Shown in pieces: positions 13,560 through 18,386 of a stretch of 18,386 bases of DNA (the stretch's first letter is position 1; every line of letters begins with the position of its first letter). Position numbers and translations under genes: made by a program. The notes under the pieces were generated by a model. The model worked only from the letters and a program-made list of their open reading frames with translations, was not told the DNA's origin and made no database searches. The DNA is from an uncultured Bacteroidales bacterium (GTDB taxonomy: Bacteria > Bacteroidota > Bacteroidia > Bacteroidales > Paludibacteraceae). The DNA is taken from assembly GCA_903899865.1 (NCBI GenBank), contig CAIUKZ010000108.1, positions 1-18,386 on the forward strand, written 5' to 3'.

Positions 13560-14681
13560 ATGATATTAAATTACTCACAACCATTAGAAATATCAAACCT
13601 AAGCGCTTGGTTAGATACTACACTCAGAAGCAACTTGTCAGAATTCTGGACACTACTGATTGAATTTGTACTTGTAGGTGTACTTTTATTGGCTGCCTAC
13701 GCAGTTATAGCACTAGTACTGATCTATGTAGAGCGTAAAATTACAGCATTCTTTCAAGCACGTTTTGGACCTAACCGTGTAGGTCAATATGGACTACTTC
13801 AAAGTTTAGCAGACATGATTAAAATCTTATTGAAGGAAATCATTCATATCAATAAGGTTGATAAATTTTTATTCTATGCAGCTCCATTTTTCATGGTAGG
13901 TGCTTCCATGATGACTTTTGGAGCCATCGCTTTCGGCAAAGGACTTCAAGCTGTGGATTTCAACATCGGTGTACTTTATGTGACAGCGGTTTCATCTCTA
14001 GGCATCATTGGTGTATTGTTAGCAGGATGGTCTAGTAACAACAAATACTCCATGATTGGTGCTATGCGAAGTGGTGCACAGTTCGTTAGTTATGAATTAT
14101 CGGCAGGATTTGCATTGATGACTATAGTGGTACTTTCAGGCACAATGCAGTTTTCAGAAATGATTCACAAGCAAGAATACTGCTGGAACATTTTCAACGG
14201 GCACATATCATCCATCATTGCATTTTTCATTTATTTGATATCAGGACATGCTGAGACCAACCGTGGTCCATTTGACTTACCAGAGGCTGAGTCCGAGCTA
14301 ACGGCAGGATACCACACAGAATATTCTGGATTGCAATTCGGGTTCTTTTATTTGGCCGAATACCTAAACATGTTCATTATCGCATCAATAGCTACAGCAG
14401 TGTTCCTTGGTGGATGGATGCCAATTCAAATCAAAGGTTGGGAAGCATTTAATCAAATCATGAACTACATACCATCTTATGTATGGTTTTTCTCTAAAAC
14501 AGGTGTATTGATTTTCTTTAGTCTTTGGGTTAGATGGTCATTCCCTCGCCTCCGTATCGATCAATTATTGAATCTGGAGTGGAAATACCTATTGCCTATT
14601 AATTTGGTTAACCTATTGGTGATGGTGATTTTGGTATTAACCGGATTGACTTTGACCGACCTATTTCCAAGTTGGTTTTAA
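13560..14681 (+). CDS. nuoH: NADH-quinone oxidoreductase subunit H
   Basis: This membrane subunit connects the quinone chamber to the proton-pumping arm. The 373 residues contain about eight or nine hydrophobic helices. The signature YVERKITAFFQARFGPNRVG is at 56-75. The acidic loop ETNRGPFDLPEAESELTAGY starts at 232 and is followed by HTEYSG. WVRWSFPRLRIDQLLNLEWK marks the C-terminal signature. These charged loops line the quinone channel in known structures. It is separated from nuoCD by 99 bases holding a GC-rich palindrome. Confidence 0.96.
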   Translation: MILNYSQPLEISNLSAWLDTTLRSNLSEFWTLLIEFVLVGVLLLAAYAVIALVLIYVERKITAFFQARFGPNRVGQYGLLQSLADMIKILLKEIIHINKVDKFLFYAAPFFMVGASMMTFGAIAFGKGLQAVDFNIGVLYVTAVSSLGIIGVLLAGWSSNNKYSMIGAMRSGAQFVSYELSAGFALMTIVVLSGTMQFSEMIHKQEYCWNIFNGHISSIIAFFIYLISGHAETNRGPFDLPEAESELTAGYHTEYSGLQFGFFYLAEYLNMFIIASIATAVFLGGWMPIQIKGWEAFNQIMNYIPSYVWFFSKTGVLIFFSLWVRWSFPRLRIDQLLNLEWKYLLPINLVNLLVMVILVLTGLTLTDLFPSWF

Positions 14682-14714
14682 CACGATGGTTGATTAGCAC
14701 AAGGTTTGAAACAC

Positions 14715-14746
14715 ATTATTAATTCTTAATTATTAATTCTTAATTA
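14715..14746 (+). repeat. 14-bp tandem repeat, about 2.3 copies, before nuoI
   Basis: ATTATTAATTCTTA is repeated perfectly at 14715-14728 and 14729-14742, followed by ATTA as a partial third copy. It fills half of the nuoH-nuoI gap and ends 6 bases before the nuoI start. Being unstructured AT, it may act as an accessible leader for translation initiation, or be a slippage-prone spacer. Confidence 0.8.
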
Positions 14747-14752
14747 AATAAG

Positions 14753-15250
14753 ATGAGTTCAGTATCACAATATTTCTCAGGTCTATTTACAGGCATTAGG
14801 TCGCTGATGAAAGGCATGTCAGTTACGTGGGTAGAATTATGGACTAAAAAAGTTACGGCACAATATCCAGAAAATCGGGACACATTGGTCATTTCGGATC
14901 GTTTTCGATGCGAATTGACAATGCCTCATGACACTAACAATGAACATGCTTGCACGGCATGTGGCATTTGTGTAATGAATTGTCCCAATGGCACCATCAA
15001 TATCGTATCAGAAATGATAGAAACAGCAGATGGCAAGAAGAAAAAAATATTAAAACAATACACTTATGACTTGGGAATGTGCACATTTTGCAATCTATGT
15101 GTAGTAACATGCCCTTCGAACGCATTGAAGTTTGAAAACACATTTGAGAACGCAATTTTCACACGCAGTAAGTTGGTTCAAACTTTGAACCATGAAGGTT
15201 CCAAACTACGTGAAAAGAAAAAAGAAACACCAGCACCTGTAGCTGAATAA
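14753..15250 (+). CDS. nuoI: NADH-quinone oxidoreductase subunit I (two 4Fe-4S clusters)
   Basis: This ferredoxin-like subunit carries clusters N6a and N6b, which lead electrons to NuoB. It has 165 residues. Both CxxCxxCxxxCP motifs are intact: cysteines 67, 70, 73 and 77 in CTACGICVMNCPNG, and 110, 113, 116 and 120 in CTFCNLCVVTCPSNA. An N-terminal amphipathic region (residues 1-35) would attach it to the membrane arm. A lysine-rich tail ends the protein. If the complex lacks the NADH module, NuoI would be the likely docking point for a replacement donor. Confidence 0.96.
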   Translation: MSSVSQYFSGLFTGIRSLMKGMSVTWVELWTKKVTAQYPENRDTLVISDRFRCELTMPHDTNNEHACTACGICVMNCPNGTINIVSEMIETADGKKKKILKQYTYDLGMCTFCNLCVVTCPSNALKFENTFENAIFTRSKLVQTLNHEGSKLREKKKETPAPVAE

Positions 15251-15277
15251 GAAACTAGAAATTAGACATATATCCTT

Positions 15278-15781
15278 ATGGCAAATCAAATTATTTTTTA
15301 TGTTCTAGCAACAATCATTGCTATTTTTTCAGTGTTAGCTGTCACATCGAATAAAATCATACGTTCGGCATTGTACTTACTATTTGTGTTGCTTTCCACC
15401 GCTGGTCTTTACTTATTGTTGGGCTATCCATATCTATTTGGTGTACAAATAGCCGTGTATGCTGGTGGAGTGATGGTGCTTTTCATTTTTGCTATATTCT
15501 TGACCAACAAACCAGGTGATAAAGTTGACAAAGAAAGACCTATTCGAAGAATTGTAGCAGCAATTACAGCATTTACTGGTTTAGCATTTTGTGGTCACAT
15601 CATTTACTACAATGTTGCAAGAGTTTTTACAACTGTAATTGCAGAAGAGACCAAAATTCAGGTGATAGGTCGTACGCTTATGGGTACCGAAAAATACCAA
15701 TACCTATTACCATTTGAAGTGATCAGTATTTTGCTTTTAGCTTGCATTGTAGGTAGTATAATGATAGCAAGAAAAAGATAG
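15278..15781 (+). CDS. nuoJ: NADH-quinone oxidoreductase subunit J
   Basis: This is a membrane subunit near the start of the proton-pumping arm. It has 167 residues with five hydrophobic helices (about 4-22, 28-50, 54-76, 92-115 and 143-164). The third helix contains VYAGGVMVLFIFAIFL, the conserved segment known to rearrange during turnover. The last helix (PFEVISILLLACIVG, ending ARKR) is the family's C-terminal signature. It lies 27 bases after nuoI and has no Shine-Dalgarno sequence. Confidence 0.94.
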   Translation: MANQIIFYVLATIIAIFSVLAVTSNKIIRSALYLLFVLLSTAGLYLLLGYPYLFGVQIAVYAGGVMVLFIFAIFLTNKPGDKVDKERPIRRIVAAITAFTGLAFCGHIIYYNVARVFTTVIAEETKIQVIGRTLMGTEKYQYLLPFEVISILLLACIVGSIMIARKR

Positions 15782-15820
15782 ACAGTCATTGATATTTAAA
15801 ACAGAGGTGAACAATTATGC

Positions 15821-15839
15821 TTCATTTCTTCAAAATGAA
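15821..15839 (+). other. Small hairpin in the nuoJ-nuoK gap
   Basis: TTCATTT (15821-15827) pairs with AAATGAA (15833-15839) around a 5-base loop. The stem is AT-rich and weak, and there is no U tract. The AT-rich run after it (TATTAATTATCAATTAATAA) resembles the leader before nuoI. Confidence 0.35.
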
Positions 15840-15868
15840 ATAAACTATTAATTATCAATTAATAAAAT

Positions 15869-16210
15869 ATGGGTGAATTAATTGCAAATTTTGGAACGGG
15901 TCAAGTACCCATGGTTGCTTACTTAGGTGTGAGTCTAATCATGTTTTTTTCGGGTGTCTATGGTTTTTTGACACGAAAAAGTTTATTGATGATATTGGTA
16001 GCAGTGGAGTTAATGCTAAATGCTGTTGACATAAATTTTGTGGTTTTCAATCGTTTTTTATTTCCAGGACAATTTGAAGGGTTCTTTTTTGCTCTTTTCA
16101 CAATAGCTATCGCTGCATGTGAAACAGCTGTAGCTATTGCTATTATCATCAACATCTACCGCAATATCAACAGCGTTCAAGTAGGTGAATTGGATGAAAT
16201 GAAAGAATAA
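15869..16210 (+). CDS. nuoK: NADH-quinone oxidoreductase subunit K
   Basis: This is a small membrane subunit contributing to the proton path between NuoJ and NuoN. It has 113 residues and three helices (about 17-34, 38-62 and 72-96). The two conserved membrane glutamates are present: Glu47 in VELMLNAVDINFV and Glu85 in AACETAVAIAI, corresponding to E. coli Glu36 and Glu72. It has a slightly longer N-terminus than the E. coli protein and a short acidic tail. No Shine-Dalgarno sequence precedes the start. Confidence 0.95.
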   Translation: MGELIANFGTGQVPMVAYLGVSLIMFFSGVYGFLTRKSLLMILVAVELMLNAVDINFVVFNRFLFPGQFEGFFFALFTIAIAACETAVAIAIIINIYRNINSVQVGELDEMKE

Positions 16211-16287
16211 ACATCTTCCTCCTGCTACAAAACATTTCGAGGCACAGTCAGAAGGCTTATAAAATATAAATTTTCAATTAAAAACAT

Positions 16288-18198
16288 ATGCAGTACACGT
16301 TACTAATTCTCGCACTTCCGTTGCTAAGTTTCATATTCTTGGGACTGATGGATTCTAAGTTGAAGGCTCAAGTCTCTGGATTGTTTGGGACTTGTATTTT
16401 AGGAACCATTACGATTTTATCGTATTTCACAGCATTTCAGTATTTTACTACTCAAAAGATAGATGGTGTTTACCAAAAACTTATTCCGATGCACATGGAA
16501 TGGGTTCGTTTCACAGAGTATCTACACATTGACTTAGGTATCTTGCTAGACCCCATTTCAGTTATGATGTTGGTGGTTATCACCACAGTATCGCTAATGG
16601 TTCATGTTTACAGCTTGAGTTACATGCACGGTGAGAAAGGCTTTCAACGCTATTATGCTTTTCTATCTTTGTTTACATTTTCTATGTTAGGTTTGGTGGT
16701 AGCTACCAATATCTTTCAAATGTATATTTTTTGGGAATTAGTAGGTGTTTCATCCTTCTTGCTTATTGGGTTCTACTACACCAAACCTTCAGCAGTTGCA
16801 GCATCAAAGAAAGCGTTTATTGTTACTCGATTTGCCGACCTATTCTTCCTTATTGGAATCTTAGTACTTTCATTTTACACCAAAACATTTGATTTCAAAG
16901 AACTAACCGCAGAAGACTCCAATTTATTTGCTGCTTGTTCGGGTGCTACCTTTATGGGCTTTTCGGTGATAAGCTGGGCTACAGCCATGATATTCATTGG
17001 TGGTGCAGGTAAATCAGCGATGTTTCCACTTCAAATATGGCTGCCCGATGCGATGGAAGGTCCAACGCCTGTATCTGCATTGATTCACGCAGCTACGATG
17101 GTAGTGGCTGGTGTATTTCTAGTAGCTCGTTTGTTTCCTGTATATTATTTTCAAACTCCAGAGGTATTGCACGGTGTGGCATATATTGGTGTTTTCACAG
17201 CACTTTTTGCAGCAGTTATTGCCTGTGTTCAGACTGACATCAAACGTGTATTGGCTTTCTCTACTATCTCGCAAATAGCATTTATGATGGTGGCGTTGGG
17301 AGTGTCTGGCTATGAAGGACATGAAGGGACTGGTTATATGGCATCCATGTTTCACTTATTTACTCACGCCATGTTCAAAGCCTTATTGTTCCTTGGAGCA
17401 GGTTCGGTGATACACGCAGTACATAGTAATGAAATGGGGCACATGGGTGGACTGAGAAAATATATGCCTATCACCAATTGGACATTTCTAATAGCTTGTT
17501 TGGCCATTGCGGGTATTCCTCCATTTTCAGGTTTTTTCAGTAAGGATGAGATACTTTCAGCCTGCTTTGAGTTCAGTCCTTTCGTTGGAGTAACCATGAC
17601 TTTCATTGCAGGACTGACAGCTTTTTATATGTTCCGATTGTACTATGGTATATTCTGGGGTAAAGAACACAAACACGAACACACTCCTCACGAATCACCA
17701 CTTTTGATGTCGGTTCCTCTGCTATTTTTAACAGCTGTAACGGTGGTTGCTGGGATCATACCTTTTATGATGGGCACACCTATAACAAGCGATGGTGCAG
17801 ATTATCACATTCATCTTAATGTGGTTGTTGCTACAATCAGTGTTGTTGTAGCATCAATATCAATAATTATATCCACCATTTTATATAAAAAAGGGGATGG
17901 TGTAATGGCTGATAAACTAGCAACTACTTTTAAAGGCTTGCACAAGGCTGCATCAAACAGATTTTATATTGATGAGGTGTATCTATTTATAACCAAGAAA
18001 ATCATTTTCAACAATGTATCACGTCCAATCGCCTGGTTTGACCGCCATGTGATAGATGCTACGATGGATGGATTTGCCAATGTGACTCAATGGTTTTCAT
18101 TTAAATCCAAAGATTTTCAATCAGGTCAAGTTCAACAATATGCATTTGCCTTTTTATTGGGCACCCTTATAATGACCGCTATTGTGATGTTGCTGTAA
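16288..18198 (+). CDS. nuoL: NADH-quinone oxidoreductase subunit L
   Basis: This is the distal antiporter-like proton-pumping subunit, 636 residues with many membrane helices and the long lateral helix near the C-terminus. The key channel residues by position are Glu150 (FWELVG), Lys241 (GGAGKSAMFPLQ), His356, His360 and Lys364 (FHLFTHAMFKALLF), and Lys419-Asp420 (FSGFFSKDEIL). These correspond to E. coli Glu144, Lys229, His334, His338, Lys342 and Lys399-Asp400. WLPDAMEGPTPVSALIHAAT is the typical helix-7/8 signature. A histidine-rich loop (EHKHEHTPHE, 460-469) is a local feature. All pumping residues checked are intact. Confidence 0.96.
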   Translation: MQYTLLILALPLLSFIFLGLMDSKLKAQVSGLFGTCILGTITILSYFTAFQYFTTQKIDGVYQKLIPMHMEWVRFTEYLHIDLGILLDPISVMMLVVITTVSLMVHVYSLSYMHGEKGFQRYYAFLSLFTFSMLGLVVATNIFQMYIFWELVGVSSFLLIGFYYTKPSAVAASKKAFIVTRFADLFFLIGILVLSFYTKTFDFKELTAEDSNLFAACSGATFMGFSVISWATAMIFIGGAGKSAMFPLQIWLPDAMEGPTPVSALIHAATMVVAGVFLVARLFPVYYFQTPEVLHGVAYIGVFTALFAAVIACVQTDIKRVLAFSTISQIAFMMVALGVSGYEGHEGTGYMASMFHLFTHAMFKALLFLGAGSVIHAVHSNEMGHMGGLRKYMPITNWTFLIACLAIAGIPPFSGFFSKDEILSACFEFSPFVGVTMTFIAGLTAFYMFRLYYGIFWGKEHKHEHTPHESPLLMSVPLLFLTAVTVVAGIIPFMMGTPITSDGADYHIHLNVVVATISVVVASISIIISTILYKKGDGVMADKLATTFKGLHKAASNRFYIDEVYLFITKKIIFNNVSRPIAWFDRHVIDATMDGFANVTQWFSFKSKDFQSGQVQQYAFAFLLGTLIMTAIVMLL

Positions 18199-18258
18199 TT
18201 ATATAGCTACAGAGTAAAGATTTTAAAAACTCAGTTCAACGCACATAAATAATTAGAT

Positions 18259-18386
18259 ATGAACTTTTTATCATTATTTGTTTTAATTCCTGTATTGATG
18301 ATGGCAGGATTATTTCTTTCAAAGACAAGAAATCAAATTTTGGCAACAATGACCATTGGAGCTTCGCTATTGGTTGTAATGTCTGC
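18259..18386 (+). CDS. nuoM: NADH-quinone oxidoreductase subunit M, N-terminal start (cut by window edge)
   Basis: An ATG 60 bases after nuoL opens a frame that stays open to the right edge (42 codons). It encodes MNFLSLFVLIPVLMMAGLFL followed by SKTRNQI and a second hydrophobic stretch (ILATMTIGASLLVVMSA). That is the expected first two helices of NuoM, the second antiporter-like subunit, in its expected place after nuoL. The identity rests mainly on gene order and hydrophobic pattern because the diagnostic motifs lie beyond the window. Confidence 0.85.
   Translation, partial: MNFLSLFVLIPVLMMAGLFLSKTRNQILATMTIGASLLVVMS

Overview
The window looks like chromosomal DNA of a Bacteroidetes bacterium, most likely Bacteroidales or a close relative. 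Four things support this. The base composition is AT-rich. Most genes lack a Shine-Dalgarno sequence. Upstream regions repeatedly carry the Bacteroidetes -7 promoter box TAnnTTTG. The gene content also fits: a lipoprotein with a FISUMP domain and a relaxed lipobox, a eukaryotic-like (GT3) glycogen synthase beside a short alpha-glucan phosphorylase, and a complex I operon with fused nuoC-nuoD and no nuoE, nuoF or nuoG between nuoCD and nuoH.

Layout. Positions 1-541 (-) hold the N-terminal part of an aspartokinase, probably the bifunctional ThrA. Next come a tRNA-Arg(UCU) on + (701-774) and a bidirectional terminator shared with a convergent lipoprotein gene (841-1593, -). A + strand pair follows: a COG2509-type FAD-dependent dehydrogenase overlapping an RluA-family pseudouridine synthase (1987-4462). 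A terminator hairpin separates this pair from a convergent GNAT-like protein of the YghO-like family (4558-5673, -). Two glycogen genes follow on the minus strand: alpha-glucan phosphorylase (6037-8601) and GT3 glycogen synthase (8722-10371). A 463-bp divergent promoter region then leads into nuoA-B-CD-H-I-J-K-L-M on the + strand (10835 to the right edge, where nuoM is cut).

How the genes work together. The synthase and phosphorylase build and break down the alpha-1,4-glucan store and are probably transcribed together, with the synthase first. The nuo genes encode the quinone-binding and proton-pumping parts of respiratory complex I. The iron-sulfur ligands in NuoB and NuoI and the channel residues I checked in NuoK and NuoL are present, so the complex looks functional. 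The NADH-oxidising module is not encoded at its usual place, which leaves the electron donor open. The left half is ordinary housekeeping DNA whose genes share no obvious pathway.

I see no transposase, integrase, CRISPR array, phage gene or defence module, and no clear evidence of an undescribed multi-gene system. The points most worth a second look are the missing NADH module, the small repeats in the nuo spacers, the long lipoprotein leader, the glycogen synthase without the usual allosteric arginine cluster, and the conserved but uncharacterised FAD protein and GNAT-like protein.
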